From NCBI RefSeq assembly GCF_033807715.1, contig NC_084601.1:19274690-19338689 (forward strand): a DNA stretch of 64,000 nt, in the 5' to 3' direction. Numbering within the stretch: position 1 is the first letter of the stretch; each line of letters starts with the position of its first letter. Source of the DNA: Cololabis saira. Taxonomy: Eukaryota; Chordata; Actinopteri; Beloniformes; Belonidae. Shown piece after piece: positions 1 through 14,560 of this stretch. Both the position numbers and the translations under genes were made by a program. Under the pieces are notes generated by a model that worked only from the letters and a program-made list of their open reading frames with translations, searched no databases and was not told the origin of the DNA.

Positions 1-490
1 ACATAATAACACTGTTTAGCCCGCTAAATGCAATTTTGATTAAATAGAAAAATCAGTTTGCTTCACATATGAAACTTCTTGAAGGACAGAAAACCTACGT
101 GATTAAACATCTCTTCCGCTGCATAATGTCAACCTCCGTGACTGTAGAGGTCTGATTAGAGTGTTTGTGTCATTTCTCTGCAGACGGATGTATTAATGTC
201 ACCAGTCTAAATCATGAACATTACTGTAAACAGTTATTGAATGCTCTTCTCCAGCATTTCTTTTTAAACTAACTGGTATTTATGAGCTGAAACAGGATTT
301 ATAAACTATATGTGTGTCAAATTTTATCACCAGCTGGCCTTTATAAATACCGCGCCACTATTTACAAACCCAGTTGCAGCCACTGTATACAAGCTGAGAA
401 CCATAAATGAAAACTGCTTTATGTGTTACAAATATTATCCATCATATGCTCTTACATCACACATATTTTTGTTAAATTAGTTATACACAC

Positions 491-562
491 TACAGACCAA
501 AAGTTTGGACACACTTCTCCATTTGTTTGAATGAGAAGGTGTGTCCAAATTTTTGGTCTGTA
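491..562. mobile_element. Tc1/mariner-type foldback MITE
   Basis: A short, near-perfect hairpin beginning TACAGACCAAAAGTTTGGAC and ending with its inverted copy GGTCTGTA, bounded by TA on each side. The TIR wording and TA target site are typical of a widespread small Tc1-like element of fish genomes. It lies left of trim71 exon 3. Confidence 0.75.
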
Positions 563-1692
563 CTGTATTTATTTGCTAACGTGAGTTTACTTGACAATGA
601 CGAGGATGCTGAACAGCCTGTTGGTGAGAGGAAAGTAGGTGCAAAAGTAGACCTTGATCTCTAGCGGTTTCTGAGTCGATTGCTGTTCACACAACAATCA
701 AGTGCCAACTACCAATTGCCTGCCGATTTGACACGGATCTGTTGGTGAGCTCTGCAACTGGAAAATCAGGCCTAAAATTATGCAGCCGGAAAGCAACCGT
801 AGACAGAGCTACAGCATTTCTCAAAAAAAAAAAAAAAAAGTATCTTGCGGATACTAACCCCGGCGGATCTGATGATACAAGTGTGACAGGTACTGATAAA
901 GGGAAAGAGATCATTAAATATTTCTCTGAAGTCCCTCATGTGGCGTATCAGACCTAATTTACACAACATGCTGGTGAGAGCAGACCTCCCCCTCCATCCT
1001 GCTCACATCTGATTAGCTCCAACCCTCCTGGAAATCACCCATATGGCCATCCTTAATGCCATTTTATACACAAACCTGAATCAAGTAACCTTAACCAGGA
1101 AGAGAACTGAAAATGAAAGGGCTGTTTCAGGTTTTCCCACATGTGTAGTATGCCGCTGACTCTCAAATAGGTAGAAATTTAAGTAATAAAACTTCCACTC
1201 AATAGAGGATATAAAGTCTGTTTTCTTAAATCACCAACTCTTGAATAGACACAGTAGGCCATTTTACTCCAAAGCATCTTTAACAAAATATTGAGGCGAT
1301 AAGAACATTTTTGTGACTAAACCTGGCGTCATTTCCAGCAGCAAGGGGGGCCAGTTTGTTTATTGTGGTTTTCATCAGTCAGAACTTATATTTACTACTT
1401 CTTTTTACATAACAGAGTGAATAAATGGAGGTGGCTCTGGTAATCAGTGTAGAAACAGATATTCAGCCTTAGCCTTTCATGGAGGACAAATTATTGGGGT
1501 AACAAGATTTGTTGACTTTCAATTATACAGTTTATATACAGTATGTCACGATTTTTGGTGCACATTTGATATGGTTTACTGAGATTGATTCATCTGTAAA
1601 GGGTACGTTATTACAAGCGGTTGTAAAAATAACATCGTTCAGGGTAAAACTTTATGGGACATTGAGTGATGAACACAAATGTAGCTGCTCAC
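563..1692. other. trim71 intron 3, no further feature seen
   Basis: AT-rich DNA between the MITE and exon 3, with a poly-A run near 823-839. No open frame on the minus strand resembles the filamin or NHL part of TRIM71, so the last exon is not here. Confidence 0.6.
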
Positions 1693-1827
1693 CTTCCACA
1701 GAAGCTCACACTCCCTTTCTTCCAGCGCTTTCTTGTGTCTCAGGACGAGGGCCTTCACCTCAGTCTGCACCACTTTGGCCTTGATCTCCACCTGCTCTGC
1801 CATGGCCTGGACCTTCTCCATGCTTAG
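1693..1827 (-). CDS. trim71: trim71 exon 3 (coiled coil)
   Basis: 135 nt, 45 codons, phase 0 at both ends, between an acceptor GTTCTCAG and a donor GTGAGCAG. It encodes charged coiled-coil sequence including [12 protein letters not shown] and [14 protein letters not shown], nearly identical to the same place in other vertebrate TRIM71 proteins. Confidence 0.95.
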
Positions 1828-4800
1828 CTGAGAACACAAAACACAATCAAGTATTGTTAACATGTGACACAATATCCTGGCTATTTATTTCATCCAAGAC
1901 AGGCAAAGCTGGATGTTTTTTTATGTTAATGAAAAAAATCAGGAAATAAATGCCAACAGATATTATGACAAAGGACCAAACAAGAATGCCCAGATGTTCA
2001 TTGCCTTGACCGTCACAGATTACACAAATGAGATGGAGACGACATCCAGAAACAGGAAGCCGGGGGGGTTGGGAAACATTAAAAGAAAGGACACTGTAGG
2101 AGGCATCTTCCTGGCAAGTCAATGCATCCTGCTCACAGTTTTTTCTCTATTCTTCTGTGAACCTTTGTGGTTTGTGTTATGGGGGGGAAAAAGGAAGCGA
2201 GAGTCGAAATAGGAAGTCCCACTACAAGAAATGATTAACTTCCTGTTGGATTTCAGCACTTCTGATTCCTCCAATTCAAAGTTGATGTTTCTAAGATTTA
2301 TGAGCAAATGCAAACAACATTTAAAGTATTGTTTCCACTCATAATACACTGAGCGATGACTGAAAGTCACTGAAAAGCAGTTCCTGCTGCCATGTTTAGG
2401 TGGATATCTCTGCTTGTTTATGAATTATTTAATATAACACATTTTAGCACATTGCTTTGACAGTGGCAACCGTGTAAACAAGTAGTAGTGAAACTAAGAC
2501 ACTAAACAGATTTGCAATGTATCGTATTTTGGTCTTGCGTGCAAAAATACTTCAGGATAGTATTAATTAAATGAACCAGGCTACACTGAATGTGCACAAA
2601 GACATGAAGGGACAGATTTTTTATTGCCACCTAAAGCACCAAAAAGGCCCTAAAGGTCTTAGCATTTACAACATACAATTTAGGCTAAATGAGCATTTTT
2701 GCCCCTTTGTCTCCCTCCCCCCCAGAGTTTTATCAGGCTTTTCTTCTGGCGTTTTCTGGGAGGTCACAGGGTGAACTGGACCTCACAGGCACGGACGGGA
2801 GGTGGGAAAAGGCTTCCTTTGTAATATCTGCAGCAAAGATCAAAGGTCGGCTAAACCTCCACAGGTCGTGATCTGCAATCCCTGTCTTAAGACACATACG
2901 GCCCACACCCACTGCACCCGTGAAAGAACAAAGCCCGGCAGCAGGGCTCCTTTCTCTATGGCCAGGTCATTTGAGATGGCCGGCTAAAGGAACAACTAAA
3001 TCAGGCCTCCGGAGAGGGAGCAGCAGGGAGGTAACCATGGAGCAATCGGGGGAGGGGACTTATCAATTAAGTGAGAAGGAGCCGGCGTGAAATTTAAAAG
3101 CCACATCCTTCCCTAATGAATTTCTTTAAGCACATTTCTTTCTTGCCTGATAGTCAAGTCAATTTCTGTCAATTATTTCAACATTCACCATCCAATCTTT
3201 ATTTTTTTGCATGTCTCTCTATTTTTCCTTCTTTCTTTTTTATAAACACACTTCACACATCATTTTCTGTCCTCTCCCCATCATCTGTTTCTGCTCCCCA
3301 GTCTCCGTGTCTCCATCATCTTCCGCAGGGCTCTCCATATTCCCAGAGGAGCACAGATTGGAGCACAAAGAGAGCCAAAGTAACGAATCAAAACATAGGA
3401 GCGCAGAGCTCTGACCAACCCTGAGGGTCACAAGTCCGGGGTCAGAGGTCAGGGGAGATAATAGGTGTATAGTGGGCGGAAATTTCCTACCTCAAGGGAG
3501 ATGGGTGTGTGTGCCATGTGTACGTGCGTATGTGTGCGTTTACATCTTATCTGCAGTCAGCATTTACTCCTGGAGTGACCTGGACGAAAGTGGACAAACA
3601 TGGGCCAAACGACCCAAACTACGGCCAGATGGCAGGCAAGTGGCGAAAATCATGACTGGAGAACGCGCATTTAATAAAATACAAGCCAGGATTCTGGACA
3701 TGTCCTGATATTTACTGTCAAACCTGTTTCACTACACATGGGATAGTCTGGGGAATCTCTCTGTTGCGGTATCTTGCAACATCTGGGAAAAAAATACCAA
3801 AAAACATGCCAAAGTAAAAGAAGAATTGAGCCATTAAGATACGAAGTATGACCCAGTCAGACAAAGGTCAAGCCAGGCAATGAGTAGGAGAGGCACATGC
3901 TCCGCGAGGGAGATAGTACATGCAAGAATGTCATATGACCTCAGTGGAAGAGCTAGTGTTTCATGTTTTGGGTGAGTATTTACCAAGGTCACAGCCCTGC
4001 CCCACCTTCCAGGCAAATTAGATAACACTAACGAGTGTGACCTATCCCTGTTGACTGACTTCAGACATCTAAAACGTCTCATTTTACATCCCCCTTTTTT
4101 TAAAGTTTAGTTTTATTTTGTTGACTCTTTCCTTCTTTGCAGAAAATGGTGATAAGGAGCATCTTAAAACGTAATGGTTACACAAAAACCAAGTGAAACA
4201 TTAAGAATCTTGTTAATTTGGAAATAAAATGATGTTCAAATCATAATTTTTAGTTTATGACACAACTTTAACAAATGTAACTCATTACTGTTCCCTTTCT
4301 TTTCATCTCTGTTAATTTAATGTGATATGAAGCCTGAGTTCATGCATTGAATTAAAGTATATCCTCACTGTTACTAATGATCATTACATTGTCCATTAAC
4401 TTTAGGTTTTATTTGAGTAACTGGGATTTCTGTTGCCAGCAGCTTCTTCTCTAAATTAAGCTCCCACAAGAAGGTGTGCTCTGTTATTGCCATAATTTCA
4501 TAACAATAATAATCCTATATTCAAGTGGTTATCTGATTTGCAGCTACGCCGTGCATGATGAACTTTTTTGTTCAGTAAGGCTTTCCCTGGTCTTTTATAG
4601 ATGTTTTTATTATTTTTATGCTTTTTTACTTCTGGTCTTTTATGTGTCTTGATTTTATTCCCTTTGTCTATGTTAGCACTTTGAGATTATTTCATGACAA
4701 GTGCTCTACAAATAAAAAGTATTATTATTATTATGATGCTCAGGTCAACAGCTTTAAGGTGACTCTTTGAGGTCATCTAACCACACTAGCATAAACTTGG

Positions 4801-7800
4801 AAACTTTTGAAAGAAAGTGATAAAATAATAGAACATTTCTTTTTCTTTCAATATACCTGTTTTTTGTGTGTGTAAATGGCACATTTCGTACAATAATGAT
4901 CATTAATGTGACGGGGCTGGCCCCAATAACAATAAGTCTTACAAAAATAAAAAAAGAAAAGCAATTATTTGAATAACTGGATCCTGCTTGTATATTTACT
5001 TGATAAAAGTCTACAACATTTATAAAGTTCAGTAAATCGTTTCTTCATTAATTAATAATGGTTTTAATTATCGTTTTTTAATCAAGTGTTGGGGCACGTA
5101 TCAAACTCGTAATGAATTCATTAATCATTTTCTTACTTGAGCATGAATTTCTGATCAACCTAAATGAAAACGGGGTCCGAGAAAGTGCAGACTGGACTAT
5201 GTTTATGTAAATGCAGAGCAGCGGTGTGAATGTGTGCGTCAGTGAGACGTGGGGGTGCGAGTGACTGAGGAAAAAAGGGAAGGGCAGCGTCTTCCACCTC
5301 TTTAAAAAGAGGCATTTTCCTTTCTCCGAAATGCTTTAAATACTTGGCCTCCCCTCCCCCATGCCCTGCACCACTCCTCCTCCCCTTTGACCCCGAGCCC
5401 TGCCCCCTCCAGAACCCGGCCCATGTGACCCGGCCCTGTTTTAAGGGCCAGCTGGACACCTCTAACCCCAGGCTCCTGGCAGTCCAGGACTGGTCAGTCT
5501 CAGACATATTTGAGCTGAGTGGCTCTAATAGCTGGTCAGTCTGTGACAGAGACAGCTGCTGCCCTCGGTCTCTACTTAGGCTCTCTGGCAGATACATGAA
5601 GGTGGATTTGCATGCTTTAATCTTCATTAGCACGGTCTTTCTCCATGCAGGAGGGGAATCTGGGAATCAATGAGACCTATTTGAATCCAATGCAGTGAAA
5701 CTAAATTATTCTGAAGAGTATATGGCCTCGCTCAACTGAATTTATCCCATTTATCTTTGTTTTTTTAAAAGTCAAGAATTTTTTTTTAAAAGAAAGTTAA
5801 TTATTGATTTTATCTCCTGTGAATGTTACTGTGTGGGTTCTGGTCTCACCTGCACAGCCTGTCGTCCCTGCTGAGCGTCTGCCAGCAGCTGGATGGTGAT
5901 GGCCCTGCAGTCCTGCACAGCATCCTGCAGGTAAACGAAGGTGTGGCCCATGTGACGGCCCACGCTGCACTCCCTGCAGATGGGCACCGAGCAGGTTTCA
6001 CAGAAGAACAGAAACACCTGAGTAAGACACACAAAAGGTGGACAACATTCAAAAAGTGACAAAAATCAAAAAGGGACATTGATGAACACAAATGTCTCAG
6101 ATTCATATCAAGTCACTGCTTTACTCCCACATTCAGTGCGGTTACATGCACATCTAAATCAAGCTATTGGCAAAAGTCTAGCTAAGGAATAAACTGGAGT
6201 TTCAGAGAAATCCAAGTATACATGCATGAGAAGACAATCGATTATAGATTGAGGTGTGTTCGACTCCACAATGTTAGGTGGCGCCACACACACTTTTGCA
6301 CTGGCGTTCTTCTGGTACGATTAGTAAACAAGCGTGGAGGAGGATAACAACAAGCAAAATAATGGCTCCTAATGATGCAGCAGCTCTGTAAATTACGTAC
6401 ATACTAGGCCTGATCATGTTGCAGGTAAGATGCAGCAAAGTCTCCCTCCTCTTCTTCTGTTAGCGTGTTATTCTGAGCTTCAGTTCGGTTCGACTACAGC
6501 CCAACTAAGATGTATACATGTTTTTTAAAACTTCAATATCGGTCGGATTGAGGCAACAATTCGATTTTCTGTTAGTGCATGTAAACCTACTGACTGACAA
6601 AATATATTTCTGTTCTTTTAAAAAGGAGGCAAAAAAACTTAAGAGTGACCAAGGGCATGCAGTATGTACACAGTGATAATAACTGCTGTTTTAGCCTGCA
6701 GCAACATCTCAAACTGATATCAAACTTTGAATCTCTAGGCATTTTTAGTTGGGATCCTGCTAATATTGCTGGATGATGAACACGCCTGAAGGCGAGTTGA
6801 GGGGTGGGAAGGCGAGTCAGGAATCGCTATCCTCGTAACACAACATAACCTGTGTGGGCGTGTAGGTTTGTCCCCACATCAGCAGGGTAATGTGGGCCGT
6901 CAGACTAGTGTCATTTGCAAAACGAGGATGGATGAACATGGGAATGAGCGTTTTTTGCGCTAGGTTTTGCTTCTTGCAAAGCCCCAGTTTGTGATTTTTG
7001 TGACCACTTGTTCAAAAGAAGCCGGTTTATGGTGTACTCGGCTCCGAGGCTGATTAACTCGCAGATCTCCTCGTCTCCCCGGTAACTCATCTTGCAAATA
7101 TAGATCCTACCTGTGACGTCCTGCTGCTGTTGTTAGTCTCATCATCCGTTTCCTCATTTCATAAGATAATAAAGAAAAAAATAAAAAAATAAAGAAAAAA
7201 ACTACCCAGGTGGGTTGTAGTCAGGTTACGTGATCAACAAACCCCTCCAATGACCCGTCACCCCGCGTTAGTTCTGTTTACATCAGACCTGACCCGCAGT
7301 TAAGACTATCCTCGGAGAACAGTTATTTGCTGGGCAGCTCAACAAACCACCCCATGTCGGTCAGTTTAAAAGGGGCACACGACACGCTATATCTGCGTGT
7401 TAAACTCAGCATATTCGCCGATGTAAAAGCAGCTACTGATTCTCATCCAGGGTGCAGGGAGTCACCTTTTTTAAAAGCTAAGGTATTTGCATATCAATTA
7501 AAGAGACTGGCTGCATGATAAACTAAACCTGTAAATGAAGTGTCACACTCTGCTTTTCCTTATCTCTACAAACACAAAGCTAATTAAAGAGAAGAGCATG
7601 AATGATAAACAGCTCATCCATATGCATGTGCTACCACAGAGGCCCAACAATTCATTTCTCCTTTCTCATCCAAAACAGAGCAAGAGAAAGAAAATGGGAA
7701 CTTTAGGGCAGTAATACAAGATCAATCTGATTGTCCCAGGGTACGTCCAGACTTATGTAAGCTAACCAAAACAAACCATTAATCCACCAGGAAAGATGAA

Positions 7801-10800
7801 AGAGTGTCACTGGGTGGATTTCCATCACACCTTTTCCCTGAACAAAGGCAACAATTCTGAAATTGCAGGAAGGTACTGGTGCTGGAGCCAGCATTTCCAG
7901 TGAACACCGTTTTTTTTTCTTGTTCGTTTAAAAAAAAAAAAAAAAATTACCCTGACTCTTAGAATCTCATCTTGTGAATTTCTCTTCAAAATAAAGACGA
8001 CATTCTTGATTTCGAAGGAGATGAACGGAAACATCTTTGCTTACAAATTGTTGCGACTGCCACTACCACTGTTTGTTAAGGCAGCGGATGATCATACAAA
8101 TGATTTTTGTTCAAACGGTAAAGCCCTTATGTAACAAAGTTATGTTTTAACAAGATGAGTTACAGCACAACTACATTATATAAATGAGGCCAAAGACAGC
8201 TGGTAACTAGATTTTGATGAGTTTATATTGACTGACTACATCACATCCATTGCTGCAAGAGACTAAAAAACTGGATCATCAAGTCATATAAGGGAGATGG
8301 GGGAAAATTCTATGTTTTTTTGTGATATTTGGGTTTTGTGCAATTATAGAGATGGTAGAAATGCAAATATTTCACTTAAGTTGCTAAAAACTTAGCCCTG
8401 GTCTTAATGCCAGGTCTGAATGCTGACTGGTTGTAATGGGAGGTTAATTAAATATGCACCGTGCATCATATCCCGCGGAGACACCAAATCAATGGCTTCC
8501 AATAGCAGGAGGACTGAGTGGAATGAGAAGGGCCTGCAATCAATCCATCAATATTGGCGGTTCCCTTGGGGAGAGACTAATCTAATGAGTTACTCACACA
8601 CACACACACAGACGCACACACACCTCCCCCCTTTTGTTTGACTTCCTCCTCCTTTCTGCCTTCGGCTTAACCTCCTCTTTGGATCCTTTTCTTACCGTCT
8701 CTACTGTGCTGCCTCAACTACAGCCTCTGCACCACCCTGTCACTCAATGCCCTCTTCTTCTCTGCCTTCCTGTCCCGTCCCTCCCCCGCTGACATCCCTC
8801 AAATTCCAGAGGGAGATGAGACACACAAAAGGGAGGAATGTAGATTGGTGGAAGCGGAGGAAGAAGGTGTCGGAGGAGGAGGATGGATACAAGACTGAAG
8901 GACATGTAGACTGATGTGGCAAGAGGCCAGGATAAATTCAGAGGAGATGAAGGGCTGACTCGATACTCTAGGTCCGACACCCACAGCAGTCACATCATGA
9001 AATTTAGGTGAGCAGGTCATGATTACTTGCTGATCGATTTATTCTACAAATAATTTCTCCCTAGAAGACAATTACAAGAATAATTACAGGTTTTCCATTT
9101 AGAAAATGATGAATCACATGTAGAAGCTTCATTTATTTGGTGTTTACTTCAGGTTGCTGTGTCACTTCAAATCCAAAATAAGCCTCAATGAAAAATAAGC
9201 AAAATAGTAGACTAAAATAAATACATTTTACCCATAAGATTGTATAAGGCAACACCACAAGCTAATATCACTTTAAGGTCTTTGTGCGTAGAAACACGAC
9301 CACATGAAAAACAATAAAAGCCCATTTTCACCGAACCAGATCTGTCGACACATGGTTGAAGATAACTGCAAGGCTATCTGCGGCTTACACGTCATCAACA
9401 GCGGATCAGTCTTTGAGGTGAAACACACTCCGTCATACACACGAGGTTGTAGATTACATAATACACAGGCATCTTGGAACACGGGTCAATATTATTGACT
9501 TCCACTGGATACAGGCTCTTCCTATAGGCCTTCATGGAAGTGTCCTTTTCCCTCCCTCTGCATTCATCATCTGTCCCCGTTCTCATGCATCTGAAGCATT
9601 TTATTGCATCACCAGTTGAATAAAAATCTGTTATCAATTATCCAAGCTTGAGAATTGCTAGACATAACACATTTTTTAGGGTAAAAGGAAAAGGAATAAA
9701 GCTGCTCGGTTACAATGTGCCACTAAAACAGAGCAGACATTTCACAGCTTAAGACCATATGCAAGATACCCTCAAAAATGCAGCGACTCCCAGGACACTC
9801 GCAACAAGTAGGTGGAAAATTACTCACCCCCCCCCCAAAAAAACAACAAAACATGCAAAATAGGTCTGGTGTGATGCAAAGCTTTAAATACCACAGGGAA
9901 GGTAGCAGACATTAGGCCTCAAGGCAGAACTGACGACTTCAACAAAATTTATACATTACACTTAACCCAAACAATTAAAATATAGAAAAGAGTTTGCATT
10001 AAATAGCTACACGTAACAACCTTGAAGTGTATTTTAGCTTGGAGAATCAACGGAGCATCACCTTCAAGCTCCATTACAGGAATGGGCTAGCTTGTGGCAA
10101 GTGGCTTATTGTCTTTCATTAGCACACCCATGTTTGTTATTTATTGCTTGCCGCCTTTTGACTTTTACTCAACCACATAATCAATATTAAAACCAAAGCT
10201 ATTTTCTCCCCTTTGATACATTAAACACATAACTATTTTCTTAAAAATGACTCAGCTGTAGCCATGCCTACACGAGTAAATGTTAGCCACTCTTCTTTAT
10301 AAATAAAATTAGGAAAATTGTTTCAATTATACTTATACAACAGTGAAACACTGTAATCTTGATATTTTATTCACAATGCTTGTGAGCTGCTGCCTGGCTT
10401 TGTGTTCACACAGCAGGATCGTGGGTTCCTCTTCATCTCCCCCTCTTTGTCCCATCAGAGGTACTAAGAGCTGGGGGAGAGGCCACGACTCTAACCATTA
10501 CAGTCACACCATGCAACCTTCTGCATGCACAGCTAAGAGCAGAGAGAGCAACGAGGACCATGCAACATCACGTCGTGGTGCAGGAAAACCGAGAAAGCTC
10601 CGTAAAGTCTGATAAAAGGATTGACGAAAATCACTGAGATACTGTTGCATAATCTGCACTCTAAATGCTTTTGTTTTCTGACGTCACGTATTTGTCTACT
10701 ACCACCTTGAAGACTGAACATCAGCATCTCAAGCTTGTGAGCTCTTTTTCTGCCCATCGACAGACGTGAAGCTCAGAGTACAGAAGTACACAAAAGGGAG

Positions 10801-13800
10801 GTCCTAGACGCTAATCAGCTTCCAGCATGTCTGACATTTAGAGTTGGATTTATGAAGTGTTTTTCATTGAAACATGAACAAACCCTGTCATGAGAACGTA
10901 ACAAAAAATTACACCTCTAGATCATTTATCTTTTTTATAGCCCTTAAAGGGATTGTGACATGAAAAACACATTTTTCTTGATTTTTTGTGTTTTGTTGGG
11001 TGTCTTGACATCAATTACACCCAAAAAACAACTAACTTTTAACATTCAGTGTATTGTGTGCTTTCTGGGATTTTCCGCATAACTATGCAAAAACGGCGCA
11101 CCTGGTTTGGTGGCGGATCGTTACGTAACGATCCGCTAAATCACCGCCCCCTCCACCCAGCTCCCTGCCTCCTCTCCTCTCCAGCGCACCATAAAGGCGG
11201 ATTTATGGTTCCGCGTTACACCGACGCAGAACCTACGGCGAAGGGTTACGCGGCGACGCGCACCGTACGCTGAACCCTACGGCGTATGCTCTGCGTCGAT
11301 TTAACGCGGAACCATAAATCAGGCTTAACACGGAGCTGTTTACAGCCTCTTCTGTTCTCATCAGCGGAGGAAAACTGCTAAGAAGACCCGCGGCCACTGA
11401 CTGGACTTAAGATAAGGGGACACTTTATTTACATGCCTTTATGATTGTTTGCTGTGGTTCGCCCTCCTGCTTTTCCGTGCATGCTTCGCTTGTCGCTCTC
11501 CGACGCCGCTGTGAGCGTATGGCTGGAGGAGGAGGAGGTTGGGAGGAGGAGCGGAGCAATGATTGACAGGAAAGGGGGGAAAGGAAGCATTTTTCACGGC
11601 GCAAAAAAACACTGTAATAAAAAGCCAGGAAAAGAGAACTAGAGTGAAGTTTTTCTTGTTACACTCTTTTAGACACATTTGAGGGATGTTGGCCAAGACT
11701 TTTAATAGTGTTAAAAGCATGTTAAAAATGATGTCACAATACCTTTAAACAACTACTCGTTCAGATGACACTCACTGGATCCGAGTGTCATATACAAAAA
11801 GTTTAGATGAAAAATTCTGGCATCCAATTTTATGCCAATTCAGGATAAAATTCATAGTTTTGAAATGCCTCTTGGATCAGAGTTGATTTCTGAATGGACT
11901 CGAAGTGAAACTTAGCAATGACACAAACGATATCATACAGCTGGCATAAAAGATTGGATTCACCGTTTTCCTATGCATTTTTTCATAAAAAAAAAATTGA
12001 ACCACCTTTTTTCATTTGAAGAGAGAGGAGGTCAGAGAGATTTAAATGCCTTATAAAAACAAAAGATAGAAAAGATGGAGCATGGAGCACAAATTTTGCC
12101 TGGATGTTGGTGATCAGGTAAAACTGTGGAGCATATGGTGATGAATACACAAGTTAAACCAGCCCATCGTCGAACACTTCATGTAGACGTACATGTCAGG
12201 AGGCTTGAGTGCAGCGTACCCCCACACACTAGCCCCTATGTAGAAACTATAATTCTTATTATGGTAGAGTGGGAAGGAAAAAGCTCCTGCAGCTGCAAGA
12301 GTGTATTTCCTGCTCAACAAAAATGACTTTGCTAGTAGGGATTGTTAATCCAATCAACACCTCTATGAATTATCTGTCAGTGAGGAAATGATCGATTTAG
12401 CGTCTGCGAGAGTGGCACTAGCAAGGCAGGGAAAGATTAGCGAAATGACTCCACTAATGAAAGGCTAAGCAGACAGCACCAGCCTTAAGACAGTCTGGTA
12501 TGTCCAGACTGGGTAATCTGGAGAATGTCTGATCCCCGTATTCCCAGCAATTTTGGTAAAAGCAGCAGTCAAAGCTGCTTTCATACAAATTACTTTCGCA
12601 TTTTCCAAATTCTTCTCCATATCTTGTTTGAGTACGATTTCCCTTCCCTCTTTGTTCATCACTTTTTTTTTTTCCTCTCTCGTTCGTTGCCAGAGCCCCG
12701 CCCTCTCTTAGAAAACCCTTTTGGCTTGTTGCCACAGACAAAGCATGCGCACGGACACTCCTGCCATGTTTTGAAACTCAGCCAGGTCTGGTATGGGGGG
12801 CGGTGGCTGTAAGCCGATGCTCTGATTGGACGGCGCGGCAGAGAAGGAAAACAAACCAGTCAGCTGGCCTCCTTACCAGGCCAGCGTGCAACTGGGAGAG
12901 ATGGGGGTAGATAAGGGAAGAAAATGAAAGACATCTGCTGGGAGGAGGTGGCGGAGGAAAGGAGGAGGGGAAAAAAACAGAGGAATCAATCAATTGGAGA
13001 AGCTCTGTGACTGAAATGTGGAGCAGCTGCGATGTAACAAATATTTAAATGAGCGTGGCGACACAAGCTATTCTTAGTTTCTGTGCATTTAGATAGCACA
13101 TTAAAATAACCCACGTGTATACTGTTCCTCAGTCCAGCAACTTTTCCTTTCCACCTCCATACGTCACTCGCATGACATAAAGCTTCTACTTCTGTTTAAA
13201 AAGCTCATTATATCCAAGATAACACCATGGTTGCACAGCAATCTAACTGTGATATGTGCTTGCAAGAGAAGAGAGGGCAATTTGAATTAAAAAAAAAAAA
13301 GATAAAGGGGGGGTTAACAAAACTGTAATAGGAACACCTTTGTTGCATCTCCAAGTCACATGACCCACCACTCAGCCATGATAACTTTTCTAAAGAAACA
13401 AGTTCTCTTGAGCAATGTGTAGAAAGGGCAACCACAGGTTTTGCATATTTTTAAAAGGTGCAAGAGTTATTTTCAACCATTGTTTACGTTTTGCGGCATA
13501 ACAGCAATGGAAATACAGCAAATTGAGGCATCGGCTAGTTTAAAAATTGGACATATTTGGAGTGTGGTTTTTAACCGTCGACGTGGACATCATTTACCTT
13601 AATATTTGTAGAATACAACACTAATCAATGCAATATGTTAAACATGGGGGGGAAAAAAAATTAAAAGCTGAGGAAAGTTTCGTACCACCACAATATAAAA
13701 CTAAGTTTCATATTATGAAACTTAAACATATCAGATTTTTTAAAGCAGTTAAATTAGTTGGATGAGCTTCAGGACTTAACTGTGTTTTAAAATAATAATA

Positions 13801-14529
13801 AAACATTTCTTTTTAAATTGTTAGCTTATCGTTTTTATTTGCACAAGCATGTGCTCTAAAACACACACACACACACGTAATGTATATTTGTGCAATAACC
13901 TGGTGATTGGCCGAAAGGCTGAGATTGTAGGGACACGTTTTTTCTGTGGTGTTTAAAATCCCCCATAAATGTTCAATTTTGCCGCATTACGACTATAAAA
14001 ACCTGTCTGAAAATGATTAAAGTAACATAATCTATATTGGTTTGTCACACCAGCGGTCAACCTCACAAAGTCTTACCAAAACTTAATGTGTGCACACATG
14101 AAAGGTTTAGGGGTACACAAATAGTTACTGGAAGCTGTGCAGTTTGCCTCATATAAGGCCACGGGCATTAAGGCTAAATGTGTTAATAGCACAATTCTGT
14201 TGAGTGGGGTCAAATAATAGCCTATTAAAACCCCATTTGGGTCCAACCACCGAGTAGGAAGCAGCACAAGGGTCCCAGCGTTTGAATGGGTTTTAAATCC
14301 TGTTGTCAAGGAGAATGTGACAAATGCCTTCCTTTCTATCCATAAAATTTATATTGCCAAAAAGTCCTCAAATAGACATCAAAGCAAGGACACACACACA
14401 CACACACTCTTTCCTTTACCCTGCAATACACAGGAAACAAGAAATGCTCTCTAATTACTGGGCACATGTTGCACATTAAAACCCTGGAAGTCCAACGTCA
14501 TATAATCGAACTCTGCTGCCTTTGTTGAA

Positions 14530-14560
<31 letters not shown>

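Noticed and set aside
1..1692. Search for the last trim71 exon at the left end
   Set aside because: No minus-strand frame with filamin or NHL wording; the exon must lie beyond the window.
5160..5633. 157-codon minus-strand frame in trim71 intron 2
   Set aside because: Low-complexity, no splice signals in phase with the neighbouring exons, no recognised family, and an equally open frame on the other strand.
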